A stretch of 64,000 nt of DNA, taken from the NCBI GenBank assembly GCA_046349435.1, contig JAXMCI010000021.1:62001-126000 (forward strand), in the 5' to 3' direction. Each line of letters starts with the position of its first letter. The first letter of the stretch is position 1. Below, piece by piece: positions 47,561 through 56,613 of this stretch. A program made the position numbers and the translations under genes. Below the pieces are notes generated by a model that made no database searches, was not told where the DNA came from, and saw only the letters and a program-made list of their open reading frames with translations. Source of the DNA: JAXMCI01 sp046349435 (lineage in GTDB: Bacteria; Pseudomonadota; Alphaproteobacteria; Dongiales; Dongiaceae).

Positions 47561-49688
47561 GCGGGCCGGCGGGGGCTGCCACGGCGGAGGGCTTCCGCCC
47601 CGACCTGCAGGCGCTGCGTGCCGTGGCCGTCGCGCTCGTCGTCCTGTTCCACGCCTGGCCAGCGCTGCTGCCGGGCGGCTTCGTGGGCGTCGACGTCTTC
47701 TTCGTCCTCTCGGGCTTCCTGATCACCCGGATGCTGCTGGCCGAGCAGGCACGCAGCGGGCGGATATCGGTGACCGGCTTCTATGCCCGGCGCGCCCGGC
47801 GGCTGCTGCCGGCCGCCACCGCCGTCCTGCTGCTGGTGGCCGTAGCCACCCTCCTGCTGCTGCCCGAGATCCGCTGGCAGCAGATGGCGCAGGAGCTGGC
47901 GGCCAGCGCGCTCTATCTCGAGAACTGGCAGCTCTGGGGGCAGATGACCGCCTATCTCGGTGGCGATTCCCCGCCCGGCCCGCTGCAGCATTACTGGTCG
48001 CTCTCGATCGAGGAGCAGTTCTACCTCCTCTGGCCGCTGCTGCTCGCCGCCGCGCTCGGCCTCGGCGCCGCCGCCCGGCCGCGCCGGCTGACGGCCGGGC
48101 TGGCGGCGGCGCTGCTGGTCGCATCGCTGGCCTGGTCGATCCATCGTGCCCGCATCGCCCTGCCCGCCGATTACTTCAACGGGGCGGGCCGCGCCTGGGA
48201 ACTGGCGGTCGGCGCGCTGCTGGCGACGCTGCCGGGCCGGCCGGCGAGAGGGCCGCTCGCCCGGCTCGCCGCCCCGGTGGCGGCCGCGGCGCTGGCCGGC
48301 ATCGTCGCCGCCGCCCTGCTCGAGGTCCGACGCGCCGCCTATCCCGGCGCCATCGCCCTGGTTCCGACCCTGGCCGCGGCCGCGTTCATCGCCGCGGATT
48401 GCGAGCGCGGCCCCGAGCCCTGTCCAGGCGCCCTCGCCGGGCCCTGGCTGGCGCGGCCCTTCTCGAGGCGGCCCGGCCGCTGCAGTGGCTCGGCGGCCTC
48501 TCCTACGCGCTCTATCTCTGGCACTGGCCGGTCGTTCTCTTCGCCATCGCGCTGGCGCCGCGGACGCCGCCGCCGGCCCGCGGCGCAGTCGCGATCGCCC
48601 TTTCGCTGCTGCTGGCGCAGGCGACCCGGTCCCTGGTCGAGGACCCCCTGCGCTACGGCCGGGCGCTGCGCGGCACCGGACGGCCGCTGCTCTGCGGCGC
48701 CGCCGCGATCGCCGCCTGCCTCGTCCTCTCCGGCGTCGTGAACGGCTTCATCGCCGCGCGGCTGCGGACGGCGGCGGCGCTTGCCGGCGATGCCGCGACG
48801 CATCCCGGCGCCGCCGTGCTCGAGGGCGGCGCCCGGCCGCCAGCGGCCTTTCCCCCCGGCTCCGTCCAGGCGCCGCTGGCCGCGGCCGCCGACCTCCCCC
48901 GGCTCTACGGCGACGGCTGCATGGTCGAGCAGTACGAGACCGAGCCGCGGGCATGCCGCTACGGCGCCGCGGCCGGGCCGCTCCTGGCGCTGGTCGGCGA
49001 TTCGCACGCGGCCCAGTGGCTTCCGGCGCTCGAGGCGGCCGCCCGGCGCCGCGGCTGGCGCATCCTCACGATGACGAAGTCCCGCTGCCCCTTCATTGCC
49101 GACGCCGCCCTGCTGTCCAGGCTGGCCATGCCCTATGCTGCGCCCTGCGCGCGGTGGAACGAGGCGGCGCTCGCGCAGCTCCTGAAGGCAGGGCCCGATC
49201 TCGTGGTCACCTCGATGGCGCGGTACCGGGTCGACGGCCGGTCGGTGCCGGACAGCGCCCCGCTGCTCGCCGCCGGGCTGGCGCGCACCTGGTCCCTGCT
49301 GCAGGCGCATGGCATCGGCGTGGTGGCGATCGCGGCGACGCCCGAGTTCCCGGTCAACGTCGCCGACTGCCTGGCCTTCCGCCCGGATCATCCCGAGGCC
49401 TGCGGCTCGCCGCGCCGCACGTCATTCCTGCCGGGAGACGCGCTCGGGGCCGCGGCCCGGGACAGCCCCGGCGTGATGCTGGCGGACCTCACGCCCTGGC
49501 TCTGCCCGGGCGAGGTCTGCCCGGCCGTGCTGGGCAACCTGATCGTCTTGCGCGACCGGAGCCACATCACGGCGAGCTACGCGGCCACCATAGGCGGCGC
49601 CCTGGAAGGCGTTCTCGCGCCGGCGCTGGCCGCTCGCCGGGCTTCGCCGGCGCCGCAACCCGCCGCACCCCCTGCCGAACCGCGTTGA
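47557..49688 (+). CDS. acyltransferase-3/SGNH fusion (OafA-like), one frameshift
   Basis: An O-acyltransferase of about 700 residues for surface glycans. The N-terminal acyltransferase-3 domain has [57 protein letters not shown] and, after a frame change, [16 protein letters not shown]. The C-terminal periplasmic SGNH domain has [22 protein letters not shown] and DRSHIT, typical of OafA/YrhL fusions. The frame shifts by one base at about 48450-48480. No ATG, GTG or TTG precedes the conserved start; a CTG at 47557 overlaps the purL stop and is the only in-frame NTG codon close by. The gene is inserted between purL and bolA. Confidence 0.75.
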
Positions 49689-49746
49689 TTCCGGCGACCG
49701 CCCATCCCATATCCCTCCGTCGTATCCGCCGCCGCGCAGCCCGAGG

Positions 49747-49774
49747 TTGCCGCGCCGGCCGGGCGTGCTATGAA
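49747..49774 (+). promoter_or_regulatory. candidate promoter of bolA-grxD
   Basis: TTGCCG (49747-49752) and TATGAA (49769-49774) are 16 bases apart, with TGC before the -10. It is 30 bases before the bolA start, downstream of the acyltransferase. Confidence 0.55.
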
Positions 49775-49804
49775 TCATTCCCATTCGCAGCGGAGGGTCC
49801 CGCC

Positions 49805-50044
49805 ATGGCCATGGATGCAGCCGAGATCGAACGCCTGATCCGGGAGGGGATTCCCGGCGCCAGCGTCACGATCGAGGACCTGCGCGGCGATGGCGATCAC
49901 TACGCCGCGCACGTCACCGCGGCCGTCTTCGCCGGCAAGACCCGGATCCAGCAGCACCAGATGGTCTACCAGGCGCTGCAGGGAAAGATGGGCGGGCAGC
50001 TCCATGCCCTGGCCCTTCATACCGCCGTGCCGAAGGCCGGCTGA
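49805..50044 (+). CDS. BolA family protein
   Basis: A 79-residue protein with the BolA fold: [38 protein letters not shown] and [24 protein letters not shown]. The conserved His residues that share a 2Fe-2S cluster with a monothiol glutaredoxin are present. It is 38 bases before grxD, its expected partner in iron-sulfur trafficking and iron sensing. An ATG at 49811 is an alternative start; GGAGGG before 49805 favours the longer form. Confidence 0.92.
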   Translation: MAMDAAEIERLIREGIPGASVTIEDLRGDGDHYAAHVTAAVFAGKTRIQQHQMVYQALQGKMGGQLHALALHTAVPKAG

Positions 50045-50082
50045 GCTCACCCCGAACGCCGTCTACAGACGAAGGACCTGAC

Positions 50083-50433
<351 letters not shown>

Positions 50434-50457
50434 CCGGCGGCGTTTCGCGATCGCGGC

Positions 50458-50487
50458 AAGGCCCTCCCCCTCGCGGGAGGGCCTTTT
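50458..50487 (+). terminator. intrinsic terminator after grxD
   Basis: An 11-base perfect stem (50458-50468 with 50475-50485), a six-base loop, and TTTT at 50484-50487. It lies 25 bases after the grxD stop. Confidence 0.85.
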
Positions 50488-50518
50488 GCTTTGCGGCCTT
50501 GCGGCCCGGGGCCCCGGC

Positions 50519-51310
50519 TCAGGCCGCCTGCGGCAGCCCCCAGCCGAACGAGGCCATGCTGAGGCTGCCATGGGCGAAGCTGCGATGCATCGCCTGCCCG
50601 GGATCGCCGGCGGCGGCGCCGAGCGCCACGAAGAGCGGCAGCAGGTGCTCGTCCGTGGGATGGGCCAGCCGCCCGTCCGGCCGGCTGCGATAGGCGGCGA
50701 GCCCGGCGACGTCGCCTGCCGCCACGCCGTCGGCGAGGAACGCCTCGAAGGAAACCGCCCAGTCGGCCGGGCGGTGGCGGTCGACGCGGAACTGGCCGAG
50801 ATTGTGCACCGCCCCGCCGCTGGCCAGGATCAGCACCCCCTCGCCGCGCAGCGGCGCGAGCGCCCGGCCGAGCGCGACGTGCTCCTGCGGGCCGGCGCCG
50901 GCGACCAGGGAGAGCTGGGCGACCGGGATGTCGGCCGCGGGATAGATCAGCAGCAGCGGGTTCCAGGCGCCGTGGTCGAGCCCGTGCGTCGGGTCGGCCG
51001 CCGCCGGCAGGCCCGCCTCGCCGAGCAGGGCGGTGACGCGGTCGGCCAGCGCCGGCGCGCCCGGGGCCGGATAGTCCAGCCGGTAGAGCGCATCGGGGAA
51101 GCCGTAGAAATCGTGGATCGTCTCGGGCCGCTGTGCCCGGCTCACCGTCGGCACCCGCGCCAGCCAGTGCGCCGAGACGCTGAGGATGGCGCGCGGCCGC
51201 GGCAGGTGCCCGGCCAGCCCGGCCATGAAGTCGCGCGCCGGGATCTCCTCCATCACCAGGGTCGGCGCGCCGTGGGAGACGAACAGCACGGGCAGGGCAT
51301 CGGCCATCAT
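50519..51310 (-). CDS. LigB/DODA-type extradiol dioxygenase family protein
   Basis: A 263-residue class III extradiol dioxygenase of the DODA/YgiD branch. Metal-binding His residues are in LFVSHGAPTLV, LSVSAHWLARVP and GGAVHNLGQF, and further conserved segments are THGLDHGAWNPLLLIYP and HPTDEHLLPLFVALG. Such proteins use a non-heme iron or zinc site on catechol-like compounds; many have unknown substrates. The start is ATG 51310 (a second ATG follows at 51307), preceded by GGAG. It stands alone, converging on grxD. Confidence 0.87.
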   Translation of the reverse strand: MMADALPVLFVSHGAPTLVMEEIPARDFMAGLAGHLPRPRAILSVSAHWLARVPTVSRAQRPETIHDFYGFPDALYRLDYPAPGAPALADRVTALLGEAGLPAAADPTHGLDHGAWNPLLLIYPAADIPVAQLSLVAGAGPQEHVALGRALAPLRGEGVLILASGGAVHNLGQFRVDRHRPADWAVSFEAFLADGVAAGDVAGLAAYRSRPDGRLAHPTDEHLLPLFVALGAAAGDPGQAMHRSFAHGSLSMASFGWGLPQAA

Positions 51311-51401
51311 CGGGACTCCGTCTGGACCCGCCCTATGTGGCGCACCCGGCCGGCCGGGTGAAGTAGGCACGCCGCGGTGACCGCCGGCGCCAGCCCAGGA
51401 G

Positions 51402-51448
51402 GGGCCGGCGTTGCCGCCCGGCCACGAAAAAGGGCCGGCGTTGCCGCC
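51402..51448. repeat. 17-bp direct repeat including the rpsD terminator arm
   Basis: GGGCCGGCGTTGCCGCC occurs at 51402-51418 and again at 51432-51448. The second copy forms part of the rpsD terminator; the first looks like a duplicated, weaker hairpin. Confidence 0.6.
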
Positions 51449-51453
51449 GGCCC
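51427..51453 (-). terminator. intrinsic terminator of rpsD
   Basis: A nine-base perfect stem (51432-51440 with 51445-51453) with a four-base loop is followed on the minus strand by five T (51431-51427). It lies 27 bases after the rpsD stop. Confidence 0.85.
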
Positions 51454-51479
51454 CTGCTCGAAACCTCTGCCGCGAAGGA

Positions 51480-52094
51480 TCAGCGCGAGTAGTACTCGAC
51501 CACCTGCGCCGGCTCCATCTTCACCGGGAAGGGCACGTCGGCCAGCGCCGGGGTGCGCACGAAGGTCGCCTTCATCAGCTTGTAGTCGGCCTCGATGTAG
51601 TCGGGCACGTCGCGCTCCGGCGAGGCGGTCGCCTCGAGCACGACGGCGAGCTCGCGCGACTTCTGCTTCACCTCGATGGCGTCGCCGTCGCGCACCTGGT
51701 AGGAGGCGATGTTGACGCGCCGGCCGTTGACGCTGATGTGGCCGTGATTGATGAACTGCCGGGCGGCGAAGATGGTCGGCACGAACTTGGCGCGGTAGAC
51801 CACCATGTCGAGGCGCCGCTCGAGCAGGCCGATCAGGTTCTCGCCGGTGTCGCCCTTGCGCCGCGCCGCTTCCTCGTAGATGCGGCGGAACTGGCGCTCG
51901 CCGACATTGCCGTAGTAGCCCTTGAGCCGCTGCTTGGCCATCAGCTGCTCGCCGTAGTCGGACGGCTTCTTGCGCCGCTGGCCGTGCTGGCCGGGGCCGT
52001 ACTCGCGCTTGTTGATCGGGCTCTTCGGCCGGCCCCACAGGTTGACGCCGAGGCGGCGGTCGATCTTGTACTTGGATTCCAATCGCTTGGTCAT
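51480..52094 (-). CDS. rpsD: 30S ribosomal protein S4
   Basis: A 204-residue primary 16S rRNA-binding protein. The N-terminal [20 protein letters not shown] and [20 protein letters not shown] are characteristic. The S4 RNA-binding domain starts near [17 protein letters not shown] and includes [20 protein letters not shown]. It ends with [10 protein letters not shown]. It is a stand-alone gene with its own promoter and terminator, rather than part of the alpha operon as in E. coli. This is usual in Alphaproteobacteria. Confidence 0.97.
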   Translation of the reverse strand: MTKRLESKYKIDRRLGVNLWGRPKSPINKREYGPGQHGQRRKKPSDYGEQLMAKQRLKGYYGNVGERQFRRIYEEAARRKGDTGENLIGLLERRLDMVVYRAKFVPTIFAARQFINHGHISVNGRRVNIASYQVRDGDAIEVKQKSRELAVVLEATASPERDVPDYIEADYKLMKATFVRTPALADVPFPVKMEPAQVVEYYSR

Positions 52095-52193
52095 CGTTCT
52101 TTCCTGTTTATGTCCCGATAGTTCCGGGCCGGATTCTGGCCGGACGGGCGCAGCGCCTGGAGCGCTGTCCGCTTTCTCGGGAATGAGCGCGGG

Positions 52194-52223
52194 GTTCTAC
52201 CCTCCCCCGCCGGCCGCTGTCAA
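52194..52223 (-). promoter_or_regulatory. candidate rpsD promoter
   Basis: On the minus strand a perfect TTGACA (52223-52218) and TAGAAC (52199-52194) are 18 bases apart, about 100 bases before the rpsD start. This leaves room for a leader that could hold an S4 autoregulatory structure. Confidence 0.6.
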
Positions 52224-52291
52224 ATGCTGCGGAACCCCCGGCGCCCGCGCTAGGCTGGCCGGCCAACGCCGCGATCATCGAGGAGGACGCC

Positions 52292-52756
52292 ATGCCGACC
52301 GGCCCCATTCCCGCCGGGTTCCACACCCTGACCCCGATGCTGGTGGTCGACGAGGGGCTGCGCGCGCTCGACTTCTACAAGCGCGCCTTCGGCGCCGTCG
52401 AGCAGAACCGGGTGATGGCCCCCGGCGGCTTCAAGATCCTCTACGCCGCCCTGGCGATCGGCGATTCCCGCATGCTGCTGTGCGACGAGATCCCGGAGAT
52501 CGGGCAGCGCGGCCCTTGGGCGCTCGGCGGCAGCCCGGTCACCCTCAGCCTCTACGTGCCCGACCCGGACGCGCTGTTCGCCCAGGCGATCGCCGCCGGC
52601 GGCACGGAGATCATGCCCATGGCCGACATGTTCTGGGGCGATCGCTGGGGCAAGCTGCGCGACCCGTTCGGCCATGCCTGGACCATCGCCGCCCGGCGGC
52701 GCGAGCCGTCGCCGGCCGAGATCGAGGCCGGCGTCCGCCAGGCCTTCAAAGGCTGA
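52292..52756 (+). CDS. VOC (glyoxalase/PhnB-like) family protein
   Basis: A 154-residue protein with the paired beta-alpha-beta-beta-beta modules of the VOC fold: FHTLTPMLVVDEGLRALDFY in the first half and LSLYVPDPDALFAQAIAAG in the second. WGDRWGKLRDPFGHAWTIA matches PhnB-like members. It is a small metalloenzyme or binding protein of unknown substrate. It is four bases before the hexapeptide-repeat gene and likely co-transcribed with it. Confidence 0.87.
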   Translation: MPTGPIPAGFHTLTPMLVVDEGLRALDFYKRAFGAVEQNRVMAPGGFKILYAALAIGDSRMLLCDEIPEIGQRGPWALGGSPVTLSLYVPDPDALFAQAIAAGGTEIMPMADMFWGDRWGKLRDPFGHAWTIAARRREPSPAEIEAGVRQAFKG

Positions 52757-52760
52757 GGCG

Positions 52761-53366
52761 ATGCGCTACCGCCACCGGGGCCGCACGCCCGCCATCGACC
52801 CGGCCGCGACGGTGGCGCCCACTGCCGTGCTGTGCGGCGACGTGCGGATCGGGCCGGGCAGCGTCGTCGGCTTCGGCGCCATCCTCAACGCCGAGGACGG
52901 CACCATCGCGATCGGCCGCGACTGCGTCGTGATGGAGACCGCGGTGCTGCGCGCCGGCCGCCGCGCGCCGCTCACCATCGGCGACAACGTGCTGATCGGG
53001 CCGCGCGCCTGCCTCACCGGCTGCACCGTCGAGGATTGCGTCTTCATCGCCACCGGCGCCACCCTGTTCAACCACGCGGTGGTCGGCCGCGGCGCCGAGG
53101 TGCGGATCAACGGCGTCGTGCATCTGCGCACCCGCCTGCCGCCCGGCGCCACCGTGCCGATCGGCTGGGTCGCGGTCGGCGATCCCGCCGCCATCCTGCC
53201 GCCCGACCGGCACGAGGAGATCTGGGCGATCCAGAAGCCGCTCGACTTCCCCAAGGTGGTGTTCGGCCTCGACCGGCCGCCCGAAGGCGAGAGCATCATG
53301 CCGGAGATGACCCGGCGCTACGCCGCCTTCCTGCGCCGGCACGCCGAGGACGAGCCCCTCGACTGA
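52761..53366 (+). CDS. gamma-carbonic-anhydrase-like hexapeptide-repeat protein
   Basis: A 201-residue left-handed beta-helix protein. Hexapeptide repeats run from about residue 15 to 135 (VAPTAVLCGDVRIGPGSVVG, LTIGDNVLIGPRACLTGCTV, VFIATGATLFNHAVVGRGAE). A C-terminal helix follows. It resembles gamma-class carbonic anhydrase-like proteins and acyltransferases; the three metal His residues of true anhydrases are not all evident, so catalysis is uncertain. The start ATG 52761 follows GGCTGAGGCG from the end of the VOC gene. Confidence 0.83.
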   Translation: MRYRHRGRTPAIDPAATVAPTAVLCGDVRIGPGSVVGFGAILNAEDGTIAIGRDCVVMETAVLRAGRRAPLTIGDNVLIGPRACLTGCTVEDCVFIATGATLFNHAVVGRGAEVRINGVVHLRTRLPPGATVPIGWVAVGDPAAILPPDRHEEIWAIQKPLDFPKVVFGLDRPPEGESIMPEMTRRYAAFLRRHAEDEPLD

Positions 53367-53372
53367 GACGGC

Positions 53373-54677
53373 CTACTTCTCGCGGAACGCCCGGGCGATC
53401 TGGTCGCGCAGCGGCTTGACCAGATAGGACAGCATGCTGCGCTCGCCGGTGGCGATGAAGGCGTCCACCGGCATGCCGGGCACCGGCTTCTGCCCGTCCA
53501 GCCGCGCCATCTCGCCCGGCCGCGGCGCCAGCCGCACGGTATAGAAGAAGGCGCCGCTGCGCGGGTCCTCGCTGAGGTCGGCGGAGATCAGCCGGATCTC
53601 GCCGGCGAGCTCCGGCGTGGTGCGCTGGTCGAAGGCCGCGAAGCGCAGCGCGGCCTGCTGGCCGACATGCAGCTGGTCGATGTCGTAGGGCGAGACCTTG
53701 GCCTCGATCGCCAGCCCGTCGGCGTCCGGGACGATGCGCATGATCGGCTCGCCCGGCCCGATCACGCCGCCCACGGTGTGCACCGCCAGCTCGTGGACGC
53801 GGCCGGCCTGCGGCGCACGGATCTCGACATGGGCGAGCTGGTCCTCGGCCGCGACCCGGCGCTCGGCCAGCTCGGCCAGCCGGACGCGGATGTCGGCGAG
53901 CTCCTTGCCGACCTCGCTGCGCAGCTCCTCGTCGATCTGGATCGCCTGCAGCTCCGTCTCGGTGATCCTGGCGCCGGCCTCGGCGACGGCGCTCACCAGC
54001 TGGCCGCGCTCGCCGGCCAGCCGGGCGGCGTCGCGCTGCAGCGCGGTCGCACGGGCGAGCGGCACCAGCCCCTTCTTCAGCAGCGCGCCGACCCCCGCCA
54101 GCTCCGTCTCGATCAGCGCGACCTCGCGGTCCTTGGCGACGAGCTGGCCCTGCAGACCGAGGATCTCCTGGCGCAGCTGGGCGACGCGCTCGGCGAGCTG
54201 CGCCTTGCCGCCGTCGCGCGCCCGGCGCCGCAGCTCGAGCAGCTTCCTCTCGCCCGAGACGGCGCGGGCCACGCTCTCCTGGTCGAGGCGGGCGAGCAGC
54301 GCCGCCGGGAAGCGGATCTCGGCGGCGCCCTCCCGCTCGGCCTCGAGCCGCGCCTGGCGGGCCTCGAGCTCGTCGAGATCGGCGGCGACGATGGCCGCCG
54401 CGGCGCGCAGCTGGGTGGCGTCGAGGCGCAGCAGCACCTGGCCGGCGGCGACATGGTCGCCCTCGCCGACCAGCAGCTCGGCCACCGTGCCGCCGGTGGC
54501 ATGCTGCACCTTCTTGACGCTGGTATCGACCACCAGCCGGCCGGAGGCGATCACCGCGCCGGCCATCACCGTGGTCGCCGCGACGCCGCCGACGCCGCCG
54601 ACCAGCAGCACCACGACGGCCGCCCCCGCCAGCAGATGCCGGCGGATCGACCGCCGCGCCGTGTCCCGATCGCTCAT
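53373..54677 (-). CDS. type I secretion membrane fusion protein (HlyD family)
   Basis: A 434-residue periplasmic adaptor. It has a short cytoplasmic tail, one membrane helix (LLAGAAVVVLLVGGVGGVA, about 15-33), a lipoyl half-motif (GTVAELLVGEGDHVAAGQVL), long coiled-coil helices (about 110-290), a second half-motif (HVEIRAPQAGRVHELAVHT) and a beta-barrel region ending in MPVDAFIATGERSMLSYLVK. This is the HlyD/PrtE layout linking the inner-membrane ABC protein to TolC. The ATG at 54677 overlaps the stop of the ABC gene (ATGA). No TolC gene is in the window. Confidence 0.92.
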   Translation of the reverse strand: MSDRDTARRSIRRHLLAGAAVVVLLVGGVGGVAATTVMAGAVIASGRLVVDTSVKKVQHATGGTVAELLVGEGDHVAAGQVLLRLDATQLRAAAAIVAADLDELEARQARLEAEREGAAEIRFPAALLARLDQESVARAVSGERKLLELRRRARDGGKAQLAERVAQLRQEILGLQGQLVAKDREVALIETELAGVGALLKKGLVPLARATALQRDAARLAGERGQLVSAVAEAGARITETELQAIQIDEELRSEVGKELADIRVRLAELAERRVAAEDQLAHVEIRAPQAGRVHELAVHTVGGVIGPGEPIMRIVPDADGLAIEAKVSPYDIDQLHVGQQAALRFAAFDQRTTPELAGEIRLISADLSEDPRSGAFFYTVRLAPRPGEMARLDGQKPVPGMPVDAFIATGERSMLSYLVKPLRDQIARAFREK

Positions 54678-56473
54678 CGCACGCCTCCCTGCGCCTGCAC
54701 CGGCCCTTCGGCCACCACCTTGAGCGGCGCCGCCCCGGGGCGGCGCAGCACCTTGGCGAGCACCTCGTCGCGCGGGCCCCAGGCCTGCGCGCGTCCCTCG
54801 CCCATCACCAGCAGCTGGTCGACCGCGCCGAGCGCGCTCGGTCGGTGGGCGATCACCACGGCGATGCCGCCGCGCGCCCGGACCGCGGCGATGGCGCGGC
54901 CGAGCGCCTCCTCGCCGTCGGAGTCGAGGTTGGAGTTCGGCTCGTCGAGCACCACCAGGAAGGGGTCGCCATAGAGGGCGCGGGCGAGGCCGATGCGCTG
55001 CCGGTGGCCGGCGGACAGCGCCGTGCCGCCCTCGCCGATGCGGCTGTCGTAGCCCTCGGGCAGGCGCAGGATCAGCTCGTGCACGCCGGCCGCCCGGGCG
55101 GCGGCGACGATGGCCGCCGGATCGGCGTCGGGCTGGAAGCGCGCGATGTTGTCGGCGACGCTGCCGTCGAACAGCTCGACATCCTGCGGCAGGTAGCCGA
55201 GCGCCGGCCCCAGCCGCTCCGGCGACCACTGCTCGAGCGCGGCGCCGTCGAGCCGGACCTTGCCGCGCAGCGCGGGCCACACCCCGACCAGCGCGCGGGC
55301 CAGCGACGACTTGCCCGACGCGGTCGGCCCGATCACGCCCAGCGCCTGGCCGGCCTGCAGCGCGAAGGCGACCTCCTGCACCACCGCCCGCGTCTCGCCG
55401 GGCGGGCTCACCGACAGGCCCTCGACCGAGAGGCTCGCCGCCGGCCGCGGCAGCGCGGTCGGCGCGGCGGGGAACGGGAACAGCTCGAGCAGCCGGTCGA
55501 GCCGCTGCCAGCCCTGGCGCGCCGCCACGAAGCCCTTCCAGCCGGCGATCGACAGCTCGACCGGGGCCAGCGCGCGGGAGACCAGGATCGAGCTGGCGAT
55601 GATCACCCCGCCGGTCGCCTCCTGGTGGATCACCAGCCAGGCGCCGACCCCGAGCACCGCCGACTGCAGGATCAGGCGCAGCACGCGCGACAGCGTGCCG
55701 AGGCCGGTGCCGATGTCGCTCGCCCGGCGGTGCGCGGCGAGGTAGTCGCGGTTGGCCTCGCCCCACAGCGCGCCGAGCCGCTCCGCCATGCCCATCGCCT
55801 GCAGCACCTCGCTGTTGCGCCGCCCGGCGGCGGCCCAGCCGCTGCGCGCCAGCGCATGGCCCGCGACCGCGCGCGACGGCGCCCGGATCGCGATCTCGGT
55901 GGCGAGCGCGATGCCGATCAGCAGCAGCGCGCCGGCCAGCGCGGTCATGCCGATCCAGAAGTGGAAGAGGAAGCAGAGGCCGAGATAGAGCGGGATCCAG
56001 GGCAGGTCGAACAGGGCGGACGGGCCGCCGGCGGAGAGGAAGCCACGCAGCTGGTCGAGATCGCGCAGCGGCTGCAGCCCGTCGCCGCCGCCGCGCGCCT
56101 TCAGCGGCAGGCGCACGATGCCGGCGAAGACGCGCTGGCCCACCGCCTCGTCGAGCGCCTGCCCGATCCGCAGGAAGAGGCGGCTGCGCAGCAGGTCGAG
56201 CACGCCCTGGAAGCCGTAGAGCAGCGCCGCCAGCAGGGCGAGCCCGACCAGGGTCGGCACGCTGCGGCTGGGCAGCACGCGGTCATAGACCTCGAGCATG
56301 AAGATCGAGCCGGTCAGCATCAGCAGGTTGCTGAGCCCGCTGAACAGGGCGATGCCGACCAGCCCGGACCGGCAGGCGGCGAGCGCCCCCGCCAGGGCGG
56401 ACCGGCGGCCGTCCGGCCCTGCCGCCCGCGGGCTGCCCGCGGCCGGAGCCGCCATCGTGAAGCCGAAAGCCAT
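54674..56473 (-). CDS. type I secretion ABC permease/ATPase (PrtD family)
   Basis: A 599-residue exporter half-transporter. Residues about 30-320 form the six-helix membrane domain with LTGSIFMLEVYDRVLPSRS, the hallmark of PrtD-type secretion permeases without a peptidase domain. The ATPase has Walker A GPTASGKSS, signature LSAGHRQRIGLARAL, Walker B FLVVLDEPNSNLD and switch IAHRPSA. I chose ATG 56473, which has GAGGAGG eight bases upstream; a GTG at 56482 overlaps that site and is less likely. It exports the giant repeat protein encoded directly upstream. Confidence 0.92.
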   Translation of the reverse strand: MAFGFTMAAPAAGSPRAAGPDGRRSALAGALAACRSGLVGIALFSGLSNLLMLTGSIFMLEVYDRVLPSRSVPTLVGLALLAALLYGFQGVLDLLRSRLFLRIGQALDEAVGQRVFAGIVRLPLKARGGGDGLQPLRDLDQLRGFLSAGGPSALFDLPWIPLYLGLCFLFHFWIGMTALAGALLLIGIALATEIAIRAPSRAVAGHALARSGWAAAGRRNSEVLQAMGMAERLGALWGEANRDYLAAHRRASDIGTGLGTLSRVLRLILQSAVLGVGAWLVIHQEATGGVIIASSILVSRALAPVELSIAGWKGFVAARQGWQRLDRLLELFPFPAAPTALPRPAASLSVEGLSVSPPGETRAVVQEVAFALQAGQALGVIGPTASGKSSLARALVGVWPALRGKVRLDGAALEQWSPERLGPALGYLPQDVELFDGSVADNIARFQPDADPAAIVAAARAAGVHELILRLPEGYDSRIGEGGTALSAGHRQRIGLARALYGDPFLVVLDEPNSNLDSDGEEALGRAIAAVRARGGIAVVIAHRPSALGAVDQLLVMGEGRAQAWGPRDEVLAKVLRRPGAAPLKVVAEGPVQAQGGVR

Positions 56474-56613
56474 CGCCCGCACCTCCTCGCTGACCTGAGG
56501 CCGGCCGTCTGCACGGCCGACGGCGACGAGGATGGCGGGGCCGGGTTTCGCCGGGATTTCAGGGCGGCGCCGCTTTGGTCTCCATTGTTTCGGCGAGCCG
56601 CCGATGCCGTGCC